From contig NZ_CP028487.1 in NCBI RefSeq assembly GCF_003048255.1, positions 1,922,001-1,986,000 on the forward strand: a stretch of DNA of 64,000 nucleotides. The letters are read 5' to 3'. The translations under genes and the position numbers were made by a program. Each line of letters starts with the position of its first letter. Position 1 is the stretch's first letter. The notes beneath the pieces were generated by a model, which was given only the letters and a program-made list of their open reading frames with translations, had not been told where the DNA came from and did no database searches. Shown piece by piece: positions 10,299 through 22,212 of the stretch. This stretch comes from Yersinia massiliensis (GTDB lineage Bacteria > Pseudomonadota > Gammaproteobacteria > Enterobacterales > Enterobacteriaceae).

Positions 10299-11081
10299 TT
10301 AGTGTGCCATCCCGCTTAATACCCCTGCCAGCCGATCAAAGAATTGAGCAAAGAGATTCTCGGAAAACGGTGCGAGCAGCGGCATGGTTAACCCCAATGT
10401 CAGAATGCCGACGGTGAGGGTCAACGGGAAACCGATCACGAACACTGACAGTTGTGGTGTCATGCGGTTGAGCATCCCTAAGGCTAAGTTCAAGGTTAAC
10501 AGCAGGGTAATGAGCGGCAAAGCCAGCATCATGCCACTCATAAAGATTAACGATCCCGCTTGGGTTAAGGCCAGGAAACCGTTGCCATTGAGCGGTTCGA
10601 ATTGAATCGGCAGGGTATGGAAGCTGTCAGCCAGTAACGAAATAAGCCATAAGTGACCATCGAAGGTCAGAAATAGCAGCATCGCCAAGAGGTTAAGTAG
10701 CCGAGCCAAAACCGGCATGTTCGGCCCGCCGGAGGGGTCGAAGAAGGTGGCGAAGGATAGCCCCATCTGCAAGCCAATCACTTCGCCCGCCAGACGAATG
10801 GCGGCAAAGGCAAATTGCATGGTCAACCCAATCGCGACACCAATCAAGACTTGCTGAATGGCGACCCAAACTGCGCCACTGGACACCAACGGGATATTCA
10901 CTGGCGGCAGGGCGGGCGCAATGAGAAAGGTGATTAATACCGCCAAGCCGACTTTCACTTTGCGGTTGATCTGCTTTTCGCTGAGCACTGGCGCGGTGGT
11001 GATCAGCGCCAGCACACGAATCAGAGGCCAGAAATACTGACTGACTAAGGCACTGAGCTGGGTGGTGTCGAGGGAGAGCAT
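10299..11081 (-). CDS. fliR: Flagellar export gate protein FliR
   Basis: 260 residues with several hydrophobic segments and the family features [20 protein letters not shown] and [17 protein letters not shown]. With FliP and FliQ it forms the helical gate (P5Q4R1) of the flagellar type III export apparatus at the inner membrane. It is the last gene of the fliL-fliR block on the minus strand and 10 bases downstream of fliQ. Confidence 0.97.
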   Translation of the reverse strand: MLSLDTTQLSALVSQYFWPLIRVLALITTAPVLSEKQINRKVKVGLAVLITFLIAPALPPVNIPLVSSGAVWVAIQQVLIGVAIGLTMQFAFAAIRLAGEVIGLQMGLSFATFFDPSGGPNMPVLARLLNLLAMLLFLTFDGHLWLISLLADSFHTLPIQFEPLNGNGFLALTQAGSLIFMSGMMLALPLITLLLTLNLALGMLNRMTPQLSVFVIGFPLTLTVGILTLGLTMPLLAPFSENLFAQFFDRLAGVLSGMAH

Positions 11082-11091
11082 CTTGAAAATG

Positions 11092-11361
11092 CTAGCCTAT
11101 CAACGTGGGTAGGCTGGTGAACAGGTTACGCATATAGTCCAGTATCAAGCTCAGCATCCACGGGCCCGCGATCACCATGGTGGTGAAAACCGCCAGAATC
11201 TTGGGGATGAAGGACAGTGTCATCTCGTTAATCTGTGTTGCTGCTTGCAACAGACTGACAATCAAACCGCTTATCAGGGCAGCGAGCAATAATGGCGCGG
11301 CCAATGCTAGGGCTATCTTCATTGCCTCGACGCCGAGGGCCATTACCGATTCAGGTGTCAT
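11092..11361 (-). CDS. fliQ: Flagellar export gate protein FliQ
   Basis: 89 residues, exactly the usual size, with two transmembrane helices. The start [20 protein letters not shown] and the [18 protein letters not shown] motif are diagnostic. It is part of the P-Q-R export gate. A 135-base gap separates it from fliP, longer than usual in this block, without an obvious promoter. Confidence 0.97.
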   Translation of the reverse strand: MTPESVMALGVEAMKIALALAAPLLLAALISGLIVSLLQAATQINEMTLSFIPKILAVFTTMVIAGPWMLSLILDYMRNLFTSLPTLIG

Positions 11362-11496
11362 AGTGTCTCTGCCTTTCGCCTAGCGAGATGAATAAAGAGT
11401 CAAAATAGCGTCAATACTTCGCGTGGCAGGAAGGCAGTCCACGCAGCGGTCATGTGAAATCTCACGAGCCATTTCCGGCTGGAAGCCGTTTAGTGC

Positions 11497-12249
11497 TTAG
11501 GTATAGAAACTTTGCGCCAGTGACCCCAGTAACAGTTGCCAGCCATCGACCAAGACAAAGAGCATGAGCTTGAACGGCAATGAAATACTGGCCGGTGGCA
11601 CCATCATCATCCCCAGCGCCATCAACACACTGGCGACTACGAGGTCGATAATGAGGAAAGGAATAAAAACGGTAAAACCGATCTGGAAGGCGGTTTTTAA
11701 CTCACTGGTGACATAGGCGGGCAGTAAAATGCGCATCGGCACCACTTCCGGCCCTTCCAGCGGTGGCAGATTGGCTAAACGGGCATACAGTGCCAAGTCT
11801 GATTCGCGGGTCTGGCGCAACATAAATTCACGTAGCGGTTGCGAGCCTTTATCCATCGCCACTTCCATACTGATCTTGTCCTGACTGAAGGGCAGATAAG
11901 CATCCTGATACACTTTGTCGAACACCGGCGACATAATAAAAAAGGTCAGAAACAGCGCCAGTCCGAGCATCACCTGATTCGGTGGCGCGGAAGGGGTGCC
12001 TAATGCGTTACGTAGCAAACCCAGCACAATGATGATGCGAGTAAAACTGGTCATCATCAGTAAGGCAGCAGGCAGGAAACTTAACGTAGTAATAAAGACC
12101 AGTGTCTGGACGGGTAACGACCAGCTTTGCCCACCATTGGCCAATGGCTGGCTGATGATCCCAGGAAGCTGCGCATAGACGGCTGGAGAGCAGAGTAAGG
12201 TTAGCAGCAGCAGGGGGATTTTATTGATAAGCAGGCGGAGTAACGTCAT
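11497..12249 (-). CDS. fliP: Flagellar export gate protein FliP
   Basis: 250 residues with a cleavable signal peptide ([14 protein letters not shown]) and four transmembrane segments. Motifs [20 protein letters not shown] and [20 protein letters not shown] are strongly conserved. It forms the core of the export gate with FliQ and FliR. Its start overlaps the fliO stop by 4 bases, indicating coupling. Confidence 0.98.
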   Translation of the reverse strand: MTLLRLLINKIPLLLLTLLCSPAVYAQLPGIISQPLANGGQSWSLPVQTLVFITTLSFLPAALLMMTSFTRIIIVLGLLRNALGTPSAPPNQVMLGLALFLTFFIMSPVFDKVYQDAYLPFSQDKISMEVAMDKGSQPLREFMLRQTRESDLALYARLANLPPLEGPEVVPMRILLPAYVTSELKTAFQIGFTVFIPFLIIDLVVASVLMALGMMMVPPASISLPFKLMLFVLVDGWQLLLGSLAQSFYT

Positions 12250-12743
12250 GCCGATTTTTCCGGATGTTTCAATTTCTTGCTAAAGAGATGGCTGTTCAGG
12301 AGCTGGCGAAAGTCCGCAGGTTTGGTGCTGTTCGTGGACGAAAGGTCACTCGCAGACGTGTTCTGTGATTCATCCACCGGTGGGCGGGCCAGTGTATGCA
12401 ATGGCGTGACCTGTTGCGCGGTGACGCCCAAGACCAGCCACGTATTATCCACTTCGACGATCACCACACGTTCCCGTTGCCCAACCTGACAACTGGCTTT
12501 CACATTCAATAACTTATTATTGCGTGCTTGCGGCGCAAAACCGAGACGCCGCACCAGCCAAGCGGCGCACAAGATCAGCAACAAAATGCCGCCTAACACA
12601 CTGCCGACTTGCGTCAATATCGAGCCTGGGGGCAGTGCGGGGGCAGTTTGCTGCACCGCCACACCCGGATGGCTGGCCGCAAAGCCGGTTGCTGGCACTT
12701 GTGGTGACGTGGCCGGCGCATCGGCCGTCTGCGCGGCGGTCAT
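12246..12743 (-). CDS. fliO: Flagellar assembly protein FliO
   Basis: 165 residues: a low-complexity Pro/Ala-rich N-terminus, one transmembrane segment ([20 protein letters not shown]) and a cytoplasmic domain with [20 protein letters not shown]. FliO assists FliP assembly. Position between fliN and fliP and single-pass topology support the call. The N-terminal linker is longer than in E. coli. Confidence 0.93.
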   Translation of the reverse strand: MTAAQTADAPATSPQVPATGFAASHPGVAVQQTAPALPPGSILTQVGSVLGGILLLILCAAWLVRRLGFAPQARNNKLLNVKASCQVGQRERVVIVEVDNTWLVLGVTAQQVTPLHTLARPPVDESQNTSASDLSSTNSTKPADFRQLLNSHLFSKKLKHPEKSA

Positions 12744-13159
12744 TAGCGGCTCAGGCGACGCATACGCTCAGATGGCGTAATGATATCGGTAATACGCACG
12801 CCGTATTTATCCTGCACCACCACGACTTCACCCTGAGCAATCAGATAGCCGTTAATTAAGATATCCAGCGGTTCACCGGCCAAACCATCGAGCGATACCA
12901 CGGAGCCTTGTGACAAGCGCAGCAGTTCTTTGATGGTCATTTTGGTGCGGCCCAGCTCAACCGTCAGCTTAACGGGGATATCCAAAATCAAATCGATATC
13001 TTGCAGGTTGCCCAAGGCGTCCGGCGCTTCCAGTGATTTAAATACGCCTTCGGTGGTGGCGGCGGGTTTCTCCATCGCCTGCTGCTCATTAAACGCATCA
13101 GCCCACAGATCGTCCACGGATTCCTTTCCATCGTCAGACGGAAGCTTAGGGTCACTCAT
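12743..13159 (-). CDS. fliN: Flagellar motor switch protein FliN
   Basis: 138 residues from the ATG at 13159, the preferred start because it overlaps the fliM stop and sits behind GAGGAA; an in-frame ATG at 13174 is possible. Residues about 55-135 are the SpoA domain (LILDIPVKLTVELGRTKMTI, KELLRLSQGSVVSLD). FliN forms the lower C-ring and binds FliH of the export ATPase. Confidence 0.96.
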   Translation of the reverse strand: MSDPKLPSDDGKESVDDLWADAFNEQQAMEKPAATTEGVFKSLEAPDALGNLQDIDLILDIPVKLTVELGRTKMTIKELLRLSQGSVVSLDGLAGEPLDILINGYLIAQGEVVVVQDKYGVRITDIITPSERMRRLSR

Positions 13160-14156
13160 TGGGCTGTTCCTCATCTAGAGCATTCAAAATAGGGTTAATC
13201 AAATGTTCAACACGCAGGGCATATTGCCCGTTTAATGTCCCGTACTGACTGGTCAGTACCGGTACGCCGTCGACATGGCCAATCAGTCTGTCTGGTTTAT
13301 CGATGGGTAATACATCGCCGGGCTGTAGCTTGAGTATCTGCGACAGTCTCAGCGGGATATCAACAAAATTAGCCACCAGTTCCAGCTCAGAATGTTGCAC
13401 TTGCTTGACCAAGGTTTCACGCCAATGGGAGTCTTCCTGACGGGAGTTTTCCAGTGGTGGATTGGTCAGCAGTTCACGCAACGGTTCGATCATGGCAAAG
13501 GGGATACAGATATTAAATTCACCGCTCAACGCACCAATCTCGACATGGAAAGGGGTCGAAACCACAATGTCGTTCGGGGAGGTGGTGATATTGGTAAATT
13601 TGACCTGAATTTCTGAACGGACGTATTCCACATCGATCTTGTAGATAGGTGCCCAAGCATCGCGGTAAGCATCCAGCGCCAGCCGTAACATGCGATTAAT
13701 CACCCGTTGTTCGGTATGGGTGAACTCACGACCTTCCACTTTCGTCGGGAAACGGCCATCACCGCCAAATAAGTTATCCACCGCAATAAACACTAAACTC
13801 GGGGCGAACACGAATAACGCTGTACCGCGCAAGGGTTTCAGGTGGATCAAGTTGAGATTGGTGGGCACCGGCAAGTTACGGGCAAAATCATGGTAGGGCT
13901 GAATTTTAATCGGGCCGACCGTGATATCTGGGCTGCGGCGTAACAGGTTAAATAACCCCATCCGGAACTGGCGAGCAAATCGCTCGTTGATGATCTCCAG
14001 CGCATGGAGGCGCTCACGCACCACACGTCGCTGGGTGGTCGGATCATAAGGTTTGACGTCAGTGTCATTACCGGTCACTGCCGTCGGTTCGTCACCGCCG
14101 CTGTCACCGTTTAACAGTGCGTCAATCTCTGCTTGTGAAAGAATGCTATCGCCCAT
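13152..14156 (-). CDS. fliM: Flagellar motor switch protein FliM
   Basis: 334 residues. It starts MGDSILSQAEIDALLNGDSG, the CheY-P binding peptide. The middle domain carries NLIHLKPLRGTALFVFAPSL and LFGGDGR, and the C-terminus carries a SpoA domain that contacts FliN. FliM switches rotation direction. It overlaps fliN and lies 5 bases after fliL. Confidence 0.98.
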   Translation of the reverse strand: MGDSILSQAEIDALLNGDSGGDEPTAVTGNDTDVKPYDPTTQRRVVRERLHALEIINERFARQFRMGLFNLLRRSPDITVGPIKIQPYHDFARNLPVPTNLNLIHLKPLRGTALFVFAPSLVFIAVDNLFGGDGRFPTKVEGREFTHTEQRVINRMLRLALDAYRDAWAPIYKIDVEYVRSEIQVKFTNITTSPNDIVVSTPFHVEIGALSGEFNICIPFAMIEPLRELLTNPPLENSRQEDSHWRETLVKQVQHSELELVANFVDIPLRLSQILKLQPGDVLPIDKPDRLIGHVDGVPVLTSQYGTLNGQYALRVEHLINPILNALDEEQPNE

Positions 14157-14161
14157 AATGA

Positions 14162-14632
14162 TTATCGCAGTATAAATGCGGTAAACAGCACATCGCTGAC
14201 TACCTGATTAGGTTGGCCTTTAACCATTGGCGGGCTAAGTACGTTTTTAATTTCACCGACTAAACGCTGTTTACCTTCTTCATTAGACAGGCTGTCAGCA
14301 GACTGGCGAGAGAGCAGCAACAGCAAGCGGCTGCGCACTTCCGGCAGATAGTCATTGAGTTTGGCGCGAGTGGTATCGTCGGGCAGTCTTAACGTCAATC
14401 CGATATACAGCACACGATCCAGATTGTTATCAGGCGTGATGAGATTGACCGTAAAAGTCTCCAGCGGCATGAATACCGGGATAACAGGCGCCGCTTTAGC
14501 GGTGGTAGGTTTGCTTTTATTGAGCAACCACCAGCTATAACCGCCGCCCGCAGAGGCTGCCACAGCAATCAGCACCAGCAGGATGACCCAGATCGAACTC
14601 TTACGCTTAGCCGGGAAAGTATTTTCAGACAT
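14162..14632 (-). CDS. fliL: Flagellar basal body protein FliL
   Basis: 156 residues from the ATG at 14632, matching the usual length of about 154; an upstream in-frame ATG at 14662 would add ten atypical residues. A single transmembrane segment ([20 protein letters not shown]) is followed by the periplasmic FliL domain ([16 protein letters not shown]). It associates with the stator and MS ring. It is the first gene of the fliL-fliR block. Confidence 0.96.
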   Translation of the reverse strand: MSENTFPAKRKSSIWVILLVLIAVAASAGGGYSWWLLNKSKPTTAKAAPVIPVFMPLETFTVNLITPDNNLDRVLYIGLTLRLPDDTTRAKLNDYLPEVRSRLLLLLSRQSADSLSNEEGKQRLVGEIKNVLSPPMVKGQPNQVVSDVLFTAFILR

Positions 14633-14680
14633 GGAGAAGACAAATTCCTGTTTCGGTATCAAACCGGTGGATCACGATAA

Positions 14681-14707
14681 TAGCGAGGCGCAAATCACTC
14701 CTCGCTA
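14681..14707 (-). terminator. Inverted repeat between fliK and fliL
   Basis: TAGCGAGG (14681-14688) and CCTCGCTA (14700-14707) form an 8-bp stem with an 11-base loop in the 190-base gap between fliK and fliL. It could end the fliF-fliK transcript. No strong T-run follows on either strand. Confidence 0.4.
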
Positions 14708-14822
14708 TCCGAATTATTACTGATGATTATCCCGCGTATCCTTTCTGCCAATAGGCTGAATAGGTGGCGAAAAACGGCCTAACTTGCCCGTTTGTCACTA
14801 TTTGGCGAAACTCCCATCCCTT

Positions 14823-16184
14823 TTAGGCGAAAATATCAACACCGCCCGAGCCGTTAGCCAACGCTTGCAAGGATGCAGGGGTGACTAATGGTGTGCTGGC
14901 AAGGGCATCGGTCGAGGCGGTCTCACCGTATGCGGGTTGATTGCGTGAAGCAAAACTTTGCTGATTTTGTTGGCTCTGTTGCTGGGCCTGTTGCCACTGT
15001 CCTTCACTGCCGACACTGCTCTGGCCCAGTTGAATGCCACTCTCAGCCAAGGCACTGCGTAAACTTGGCATGGCGGCTTCAAGGGCGGCGCGAACTTGGC
15101 TATGAGCAGAGGCAAAGTGGAGCTGAGCTTGGTTATCTTCCATTTTCAAACTGATCTGCAACGCCCCCAACTCCTGCGGGTTTAAACGCAGCTCGGCAGT
15201 TTGCTGACCATTGCGGCTAAACATCACCACTTGTTGCCCCAGCGATTGTTGCCACTCTTGGCTACCCAGTTGAGCACTTAAATGACCACTCACCGGCGCA
15301 TTCACTAACGTGCTGGTGGGGGTCGCGATCACTGGGCTGGAGACGGGCGGTAACACTGCTGAGGTCGCGGAGGCGCTGACAAAGGTTTTCTCCAGCGCAG
15401 AGGTGGCGGTGACGGCGGTATCAACCTGCGCGGCGAGCGGTGCAACTTTAGCGGTTTGCGCGCTATCGCCACTTTGCGCGGTCAAACGTGCCAACTTATC
15501 TTGTGCCGTTTTGGTTTTTGCGGTGCCGGCTAACAGCGGATCGCTGCTGGCTGTTTTATCATTTTTCCCATTACCGGCCGTGGCGATGGTACTGCCGATC
15601 AGCGCGGCTAAGCCTTTATCTTGCGATGTCAAACTGGTGAGCGCAGCCAACTCTTGTTTAGTGCTGGTTTTACTGCCGCTCAGGCCGTTGCCCTCAGTGA
15701 GTGCTACTTTTTGCCCCTGATTGGCGGAACCTAGTGTGGTCGCGACTTGGTGGGGCAACATCGCGAGTAAGGTTTGCAGTGCGCTCAGGTCGCCTTTATC
15801 TGCGGTTTTATCCTGCGCGCTCTCATCGGCAAGCGTGGTCGCTTTGGTATTTGCCGCGTCACCGGTTTGCCCTGCATGGGTTAATCCTGCTGGCAGAGTG
15901 GCGCTGATGTCGCCCAAGGCGGCTAACAATTGATTCAGTTTGCTGTTACCGGTGCTGGATTTTCCACCGTCAACATCTGCGATGAGATCGGTCTTGGCGG
16001 CCAGAGATGATTTCAAGGCTGAGGCATCAAGGGCAGTCAGTTCTTTACCCAGTTGATCGCCTAGCAGTTTGGCAAAATCAGCCGGCAGCCCTGCGTCAGT
16101 AAAGAGCGCCGCAATTGAGGAAGACGCTGCGGCACCTTCCGTTTCACTGGTTGTCGCAGCGGCAGGCAGTAGGGACAGATTCAT
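14823..16184 (-). CDS. fliK: Flagellar hook-length control protein FliK
   Basis: 453 residues. Residues 1-300 are a low-complexity Ala/Thr/Ser/Lys-rich ruler region. Residues about 310-400 are the conserved C-terminal domain ([40 protein letters not shown]) that switches export specificity through FlhB. FliK is secreted and measures hook length. The C-terminal tail is Gln-rich. Its start overlaps the fliJ stop. Confidence 0.96.
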   Translation of the reverse strand: MNLSLLPAAATTSETEGAAASSSIAALFTDAGLPADFAKLLGDQLGKELTALDASALKSSLAAKTDLIADVDGGKSSTGNSKLNQLLAALGDISATLPAGLTHAGQTGDAANTKATTLADESAQDKTADKGDLSALQTLLAMLPHQVATTLGSANQGQKVALTEGNGLSGSKTSTKQELAALTSLTSQDKGLAALIGSTIATAGNGKNDKTASSDPLLAGTAKTKTAQDKLARLTAQSGDSAQTAKVAPLAAQVDTAVTATSALEKTFVSASATSAVLPPVSSPVIATPTSTLVNAPVSGHLSAQLGSQEWQQSLGQQVVMFSRNGQQTAELRLNPQELGALQISLKMEDNQAQLHFASAHSQVRAALEAAMPSLRSALAESGIQLGQSSVGSEGQWQQAQQQSQQNQQSFASRNQPAYGETASTDALASTPLVTPASLQALANGSGGVDIFA

Positions 16185-16627
16185 GAATTAAGACTCCTTT
16201 GTGAGGCGCGTTGGGCGAACTCATCCATCAGTTTTTGATCTAAACGGTTTTCCTGTAGGCGCTGAGTGGTTTCAGCGCGCTCTTGCAAGGTTTCAAACGC
16301 GTTTAGCCGTTGCTGCTTTTCTTGCCAATGTTTCACTGCCTGTTCCACTTTGACGTTCCACTGGGCTAACTGATGGCGATGTTGCTCAATGGCCTGTTCA
16401 AGTGTCTGAATAAATTGCTGATAATTTTGCCAACTGGAGGAGGCCATCCCGTTACACAGCGTGTCATTCAAGCGCACGCGATACTCATCCTGATAAGACA
16501 GCAACATCGTGAGTTGCTGCTCAGCATTATGGTAAGACAAGCGCACTTGCCCTAGCTGAGTGGTGGCCTGCTCGACGGCCTTTTGGGCCAGATCGCGCAG
16601 GGTAACGAGAGGTGATTGACTTTTCAT
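16181..16627 (-). CDS. fliJ: Flagellar export chaperone FliJ
   Basis: 148 residues from the ATG at 16627 ([20 protein letters not shown]); an upstream ATG at 16639 is possible. The protein is an almost continuous Gln/Glu-rich coiled-coil, as in FliJ, which forms the central stalk of the FliI ATPase ring. It lies between fliI and fliK in the canonical order. Confidence 0.95.
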   Translation of the reverse strand: MKSQSPLVTLRDLAQKAVEQATTQLGQVRLSYHNAEQQLTMLLSYQDEYRVRLNDTLCNGMASSSWQNYQQFIQTLEQAIEQHRHQLAQWNVKVEQAVKHWQEKQQRLNAFETLQERAETTQRLQENRLDQKLMDEFAQRASQRSLNS

Positions 16628-16752
16628 CGTGTTCCTCATTTATCCCCGTCGTCACTAAACCGCGGGGCTGTTGACGATATTCACTGCCCCCGTGCCTGCA
16701 ACGCCAATATCTTGGGGCATACGGCAGGGGCTGCAGCTTGAATCACTGGCAA

Positions 16753-18120
16753 TTAGCCGGGAAACAAGCTCTTAAGGTGCTGGCAGGCATCTTCGTAACT
16801 GCTACGTTCATACATCCCTTGCTGCAAGAAGATTTCCATTTGCGGATAGAGCGCAATGGCTTTATCCAGTAACGGATCACTCCCCGCGGCATAGGCGCCA
16901 ACACTGACTAAATCACGGTTACGCTGGTAACTGGCGAGTAACTGTTTGAACTGGCGAACTTGGCTGTAATGACTTTCATCAATCAGTGCGGTCATGGCAC
17001 GGCTGATGGAGGCTTCAATGTCGATGGCCGGATAATGGCCGGACTCGGCCAAACGGCGTGATAACACCACGTGCCCATCAAGAATGGCGCGCGCGGAGTC
17101 AGCAATAGGATCTTGCTGGTCATCGCCTTCGGTTAACACGGTATAAAACGCGGTGATAGAGCCGCCGCCACTGACGCCGTTACCGGCTCGTTCTACCAGC
17201 GCCGGTAATTTGGCGAAGACGGAAGGTGGATACCCTTTGGTGGCCGGCGGTTCACCGATAGCCAATGCAATTTCACGTTGCGCCATGGCATAACGGGTCA
17301 AGGAATCCATTATCAGCAAAACATGCTGGCCGCGATCGCGGAAATCTTCGGCGATGCGGGTGGCGTAGGCGGCACCTTGCATCCGTAGCAAGGGCGAAAC
17401 ATCGGCAGGGGCGGCAATCACGACGGAACGGGCGCGGCCTTCTGTGCCTAAAATGTTCTCGATAAAATCTTTAACTTCGCGACCACGTTCACCAATCAAG
17501 CCCACTACAATCACATCGGCTTGGGTATAGCGAGCCATCATGCCTAACAGCACACTTTTACCCACCCCAGAACCGGCGAACAAACCCATGCGCTGCCCAC
17601 GGCCGACGGTCAATAACGCATTAATGGTGCGCACGCCGACATCCAAAACCTGCTCAATGGCGGTACGTTGCAAAGGGTTGATTGGCGGGGTGATCAGGGG
17701 GGCGCGATAGCCGGTTTCCGGTGCGGGCAAACCATCGAGAGGTTTGGCGCTACCATCCAGTACCCGACCGAGCAATTCAGGGCCAAGGGGTAATTGTTTA
17801 CTGGCAGAAGCACCGCTGGTGGTGATGCGCGCATAGACTCTGGCGCCTGGCACAATGCCCTCGACCTCTTCCAATGGCATCAAAAACAGGTGTTGGCCGT
17901 TAAAGCCGACGACTTCGCTCTCGACTTCCTGCACTTCACCGTTATCGTGGCGTTCAATCAGACAGGTTGCCCCCAAGGGCAGTTGCAATCCTGTCGCTTC
18001 GAGCACTAAACCGGTTGCACGCGTTAACCGCCCGTAGCGACGGATCGTGGTTGATTGACCGATGCGCTCTTCGAATTTATCTAAAGAGGCTAACCAACGA
18101 CCTAAACGGGCGGTCATCAT
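16753..18120 (-). CDS. fliI: Flagellar export ATPase FliI
   Basis: 455 residues from the ATG at 18120, which overlaps the fliH stop (ATGA); a longer ORF start upstream would be inside fliH. Walker A is [15 protein letters not shown] and Walker B is [15 protein letters not shown]. It also has the F1-beta-like signature [17 protein letters not shown] loop. It energises export with FliH and FliJ. Confidence 0.98.
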   Translation of the reverse strand: MMTARLGRWLASLDKFEERIGQSTTIRRYGRLTRATGLVLEATGLQLPLGATCLIERHDNGEVQEVESEVVGFNGQHLFLMPLEEVEGIVPGARVYARITTSGASASKQLPLGPELLGRVLDGSAKPLDGLPAPETGYRAPLITPPINPLQRTAIEQVLDVGVRTINALLTVGRGQRMGLFAGSGVGKSVLLGMMARYTQADVIVVGLIGERGREVKDFIENILGTEGRARSVVIAAPADVSPLLRMQGAAYATRIAEDFRDRGQHVLLIMDSLTRYAMAQREIALAIGEPPATKGYPPSVFAKLPALVERAGNGVSGGGSITAFYTVLTEGDDQQDPIADSARAILDGHVVLSRRLAESGHYPAIDIEASISRAMTALIDESHYSQVRQFKQLLASYQRNRDLVSVGAYAAGSDPLLDKAIALYPQMEIFLQQGMYERSSYEDACQHLKSLFPG

Positions 18121-18842
18121 AATTCTCCCGGCGCAGCCAGACGGCACAATTCATGCCAGCGGGTGGCGAGGCTAGCATCCAGATCACCTTCTTCGGCGCT
18201 GACTTTACAGCCGCCGGGGTGAATGTGGCTGTCACCGAGTAAACGCCAGCCGTTAAGGCTCAACGTGGAGCCTAAACGTTGCTCGACCACGGCCAAATCT
18301 TGCGGGTTGACCCGCAGTTGCGGTTTACCGGCAAACATCGGCTCTTGTTGAATCAATTGCTGGATTTGAGCCAGTAACGCCGTGCCATCACAAATGGCCG
18401 GTTGCCCTAAGATTTGTTTCGCGGCAGCCAACGCCATCTGCATTAACCGTGAGGCGATAACGCTGTCCAATGCATCAAGGGTGCTTTGGAAATCATTCAC
18501 CAGCATTTGCCAATGTTCGGTCATCGGGGCCAGTTCTTTCTGCGCATCGGCCAGCGCCTGCTGGCGACCTTCCTCCAGACCGGTTTGATAGCCTTTATCC
18601 AGCCCCTCTTGCAACCCTTTAGCAAACCCTTGTTGCCGACCTTGTTTCTCGGCTTCGAGTTGCAGATTCATCAACTTCTGTTGCTCGTCTACCTCATTAG
18701 AGATGGGGACATCAGTGCTTGGCTCATCGGTAAACAGCATGCTGATATCCGGCGCTTGAACCGCCGGAGGGGTTTCTGATTGGCTAGCAAAGTCGTTGAG
18801 CGACCAAGGTTGCCAAGGCAGGGAATTAATCCGATCAGACAT
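18117..18842 (-). CDS. fliH: Flagellar export regulator FliH
   Basis: 241 residues from the ATG at 18842, which overlaps the end of fliG; an upstream in-frame start at 18863 lies within fliG. It contains the Gly-rich repeat region [20 protein letters not shown] (GxxxG pattern typical of FliH) and a C-terminal domain like the V/F-type ATPase stator ([24 protein letters not shown]). It binds FliI and anchors it to FliN. Confidence 0.96.
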   Translation of the reverse strand: MSDRINSLPWQPWSLNDFASQSETPPAVQAPDISMLFTDEPSTDVPISNEVDEQQKLMNLQLEAEKQGRQQGFAKGLQEGLDKGYQTGLEEGRQQALADAQKELAPMTEHWQMLVNDFQSTLDALDSVIASRLMQMALAAAKQILGQPAICDGTALLAQIQQLIQQEPMFAGKPQLRVNPQDLAVVEQRLGSTLSLNGWRLLGDSHIHPGGCKVSAEEGDLDASLATRWHELCRLAAPGEL

Positions 18843-19827
18843 AGATATCCTCGCCACCGCCAATGACTATCTCGCCGCTCTCCGCCAGACGACGGACGAT
18901 AAGCAAGATGGCTTTCTGTTCGTTTTCGACCAGCGACATCCGGACTGGCCCACGGGTGGCCAAATCGTCGCGCAGGATTTCGGCCGCACGTAGTGACATG
19001 TTGCTGAGGAAACGTTCGCGCAGCGCCTGATCGGCCCCTTTCAATGCGACCAACAGGGATTCGTTGTCGATTTCTTGCAGCAAACGCTGAATACTGCGGT
19101 CGTCGACACTGACTAAGTTCTCGAACAGGAACATTTCGTCGATAATCTTCTGTGCCAACTCGCCGTCGTATTCGCGCACGGCTTCCATAACCGTTTCTTC
19201 CTGCTGCGTTTTCATCAGGTTGATAATCTCAGCCGCGGTGCGGATACCGCCCATTTTGCTGCGTTTGAGATTTTGACCATCCAGCAGGTTGTTCAGCACT
19301 TCTGTCAATTCAGCCAAGGCGGTGGGCTGGACACCACCAAAGGTAGCGATACGGAGCATGACATCGTTGCGCAGGCGCTCGTCAAACAGGGCCAAGATAT
19401 CGGCGGCCTGAGCACGTTTTAGATGAACCAAGATGGTGGCGATGATCTGCGGATGTTCGTCGCGGATCAGGTCGGCGGCCATCTGGGGTTCCATAAAGTT
19501 GAGCGTTTCCATGCCGCTGGTGGTTTCGCGCGACTCCAGAATATCTTCCAACAAGCTGGAGGCCCGTTCTTCGCCCAAGGCTTTGATCAGCACCGTACGC
19601 AGGTAGTCGCTGGCGTTAACACTCAACGCCGCATATTGTTCCGCGTCATCTTCAAACTCGGCCAAGACATCAACCAATTGCTGATGAGAAACCTGACGCA
19701 TACTGGCCATGGTGGTACTGAGTTGCTGTACTTCGCGCGAGGAAAGATGCTTAAACACCTCGGCGGCATGGTCTTCACCCAGTGTCATCAGCATGATGGC
19801 GCTTTTTTCAGTTCCGGTCAGGCTCAT
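18835..19827 (-). CDS. fliG: Flagellar motor switch protein FliG
   Basis: 330 residues, the classical length. It has the ARM-like domains with [20 protein letters not shown] and the C-terminal torque helix region with charged residues ([20 protein letters not shown]). FliG couples stator to rotor, binding FliF by its N-terminus. It overlaps fliF by 4 bases and fliH by 8 bases, so the block is translationally coupled. Confidence 0.98.
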   Translation of the reverse strand: MSLTGTEKSAIMLMTLGEDHAAEVFKHLSSREVQQLSTTMASMRQVSHQQLVDVLAEFEDDAEQYAALSVNASDYLRTVLIKALGEERASSLLEDILESRETTSGMETLNFMEPQMAADLIRDEHPQIIATILVHLKRAQAADILALFDERLRNDVMLRIATFGGVQPTALAELTEVLNNLLDGQNLKRSKMGGIRTAAEIINLMKTQQEETVMEAVREYDGELAQKIIDEMFLFENLVSVDDRSIQRLLQEIDNESLLVALKGADQALRERFLSNMSLRAAEILRDDLATRGPVRMSLVENEQKAILLIVRRLAESGEIVIGGGEDIYV

Positions 19828-21539
19828 TGGTCATTACTCATCCATTGACGGATAACCAACGCGACAATACGTGGGTCTTTATCCGCAAGTTCGCGTATAC
19901 GCTGGGCCTGAACCTCAGCACTAACTCGCTGTTGATTCTTCTTACGTAGGGCCAGCTCTTCTTTAGTTTGTTTCACATTTTCCGCAGTTTGAGCGGTTTG
20001 AACGATGTTATTGACCGACGCCGCTGCTTTATCCGCAAGTTGTTTCTTGGTCAGCATTGGGCGCACCAATTTGCGCCACAGGATCCATGCCACCAGTAAA
20101 ATCAGCAGATAGCGACCGGCATTGAGTAATTGATCAAAGAATGACTGCTGCTGCCAGAAGGGCAGGGAACTGCCGCTCATATCATCGGTGGCGTTAAATG
20201 GTGTGTTGACCACATTGAGCGTGTCACCACGGTCAGTGGAGTAACCCATCGCCTCACGCGTCAGTGATTCCACCTGTGCCAATTGATCTTTTGTCAACGG
20301 GACGGGTTTGCCCGCTTTATCACTGCCGTAATTGACGACAACCGCGACAGATAAGCGCTGTACCATGCCCGCTTGCTGTTGGGTATGACGGATGGTGCGG
20401 TCAACTTCGAAGTTAGTCGTTTGGTCGTGACGGCTATTGCTCGATGTCGCGGTCGAACGTGCGGCTGTGGTCGCAGGGCGATTGGCTGCATTGTTCGCTG
20501 CGGCACCTGCGCCAGCAGCACCGGCGGCAGGGGCGGCTTGAGGCACTTCAATCGGCGCCACTGGCGTCGCCGAAGGTTGATTCGATAAGGCACCCGGCAC
20601 ACCACCAACGTTGGTACCACCGAGTTGCTCGCTGCTGCTCACTTGCTGCGAACGTACCGCCCCTTGGTTAGCGGCCTGATTCGGTTTGTACTCTTCATCA
20701 GTCTGTTCGCGGCTAGCAAAATCAACTTGGGCTGTGACCTGCGCATGGACATTGCCATTGCCAACCATCGGCGCAAGGATAGTTTCGATGCGGCGCTGGA
20801 AACGGTTTTCGACTTCATTGGTAAACTTGAGCTGAGCGGCATTTAAATCACGGCCAGCACTGTCGGATTGCGTGAGCAAACGACCTGTTTGGTCCACAAC
20901 CGTCACATTTGCTGGTGGTAAGCCCGCCACACTGCTCGACACCATATAAACGATAGCGTTGATCTGGCCATCATCGAGTGCTCGGCCGGGTTGTAATGCG
21001 AGGGTGACGGACGCCGTCGGGGATTTTTGTTCACGGACAAACAGTGACGGTTTTGGCATCGCTAAATGAACGCGTACATTCATCACTGGCCCAAGCGTAC
21101 CGATGGTGCGGCTAAGTTCACCTTCCAATGCCCGTTGGTAGTTAACCTGCTCACTGAATTGGCTAATGCCGAATTTTTCTTGGTCCAGCAATTCAAACCC
21201 GACTGCGCCGCCTTTCGGTAGACCTTGCTGTGCCAAACGCAGACGAGTTTCATGGACCTTTTCTGCGGGGATCAGTAATGCTCCGCCATTATCAGCGAAG
21301 CGATAAGGGATATTTAATTGCGTGAGTTGCGTAACGATATCGCCACCGTCACGATCACTGAGATTACTATAAAGGACGCGGTAATCAGGGCTTTTCGCCC
21401 ATAACATCAGCGCGACAATAATCGCGACAGCCGCCGCTGCTGCAATCAGCAGTGGGATTTTTGGATTCGCGCGTAGGCGTGCCAGCGTTGTCGTAAAAGC
21501 ATTATCACGATTTTCACCGCCAGTTATTGAGGCATTCAT
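19824..21539 (-). CDS. fliF: Flagellar MS-ring protein FliF
   Basis: 571 residues with transmembrane helices near residues 28-48 and about 455-475. The ring-building motifs are visible ([40 protein letters not shown]). A Pro/Ala/Thr-rich insert (about 300-360) precedes the second transmembrane helix. The C-terminal tail binds FliG. It is the first gene of the minus-strand fliFGHIJK operon, divergent from fliE. Confidence 0.98.
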   Translation of the reverse strand: MNASITGGENRDNAFTTTLARLRANPKIPLLIAAAAAVAIIVALMLWAKSPDYRVLYSNLSDRDGGDIVTQLTQLNIPYRFADNGGALLIPAEKVHETRLRLAQQGLPKGGAVGFELLDQEKFGISQFSEQVNYQRALEGELSRTIGTLGPVMNVRVHLAMPKPSLFVREQKSPTASVTLALQPGRALDDGQINAIVYMVSSSVAGLPPANVTVVDQTGRLLTQSDSAGRDLNAAQLKFTNEVENRFQRRIETILAPMVGNGNVHAQVTAQVDFASREQTDEEYKPNQAANQGAVRSQQVSSSEQLGGTNVGGVPGALSNQPSATPVAPIEVPQAAPAAGAAGAGAAANNAANRPATTAARSTATSSNSRHDQTTNFEVDRTIRHTQQQAGMVQRLSVAVVVNYGSDKAGKPVPLTKDQLAQVESLTREAMGYSTDRGDTLNVVNTPFNATDDMSGSSLPFWQQQSFFDQLLNAGRYLLILLVAWILWRKLVRPMLTKKQLADKAAASVNNIVQTAQTAENVKQTKEELALRKKNQQRVSAEVQAQRIRELADKDPRIVALVIRQWMSNDQ

Positions 21540-21900
21540 ACACGTCCTTGGCCAAGCTGAACAACGTTTGAGTTAGTATTTTTTATATAATCAGTGTGTT
21601 GGAACAAAACAGACTCCCAATTGCTGTGAGCAATAAAGCATCAATAGCTGTTCTCCCCCTTTTATGGGCATGCCATTATTTGCTGTAAGCCATCAATTCG
21701 ATGGGCCAATAAGCCGATACTTTTGGGTCTATTTAGCCGCTTTAGCGCAAAAATGATGTGTTAGGGTGTCATCCTGAAAATAGTGATATGCAATCAGTCG
21801 TGTATAACGGCACTCGCTCACTCACTTGCCACGTTTTCATTTGTCTTATCGGGATATCTGCCTGATCAGGCGATTGACCAGCTATCTATCGGGGATGAAC
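21540..21900. promoter_or_regulatory. Divergent fliF/fliE regulatory region
   Basis: 361 bases separate the fliF and fliE starts and hold no convincing gene. By homology with other enterobacteria this gap should carry the divergent class II (FlhDC-dependent) promoters for fliFGHIJK and fliE. I could not point to a clear FlhDC box or a clear sigma-28 site by eye. The sequence is A+T rich around 21570-21620. Confidence 0.6.
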
Positions 21901-22212
21901 ATGTCTGTTCAAGGTATTGAAGGGGTGTTACAGCAGTTGCAGGTCACGGCATTACAGGCTTCAGGTTCGGCAAAAACATTGCCAGCAGAAGCGGGATTTG
22001 CCAGTGAATTAAAAGCGGCTATCGGTAAAATCAGTGAAAATCAGCAGCATGCCCGCACTCAGGCCCAGAATTTTGAATTGGGTGTGCCGGGTGTTGGTTT
22101 GAATGATGTGATGGTGGATATGCAAAAGTCATCGGTTTCTTTGCAACTGGGTATTCAGGTGCGCAATAAGTTGGTTGCCGCTTATCAAGATGTGATGAAT
22201 ATGGGCGTGTAA
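21901..22212 (+). CDS. fliE: Flagellar hook-basal body protein FliE
   Basis: 103 residues from the ATG at 21901, giving the family start SVQGIEGVLQQLQVTALQAS. An in-frame open stretch back to 21826 would add 25 atypical residues. The C-terminal half carries the conserved GVGLNDVMVDMQKSSVSLQL and RNKLVAAYQDVMNM. FliE joins the MS ring to the rod. It is the last flagellar gene before the prophage. Confidence 0.96.
   Translation: MSVQGIEGVLQQLQVTALQASGSAKTLPAEAGFASELKAAIGKISENQQHARTQAQNFELGVPGVGLNDVMVDMQKSSVSLQLGIQVRNKLVAAYQDVMNMGV

Noticed and set aside
15310..15720. 136-residue plus-strand frame opposite fliK
   Set aside because: It results from the low-complexity Ala/Thr-rich codons of fliK; no independent support.
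21694..21720. GCCGATAC resembling a sigma-28 -10 box before fliE
   Set aside because: The matching -35 (CAATTCGA) is poor, so it is not reported as a promoter.
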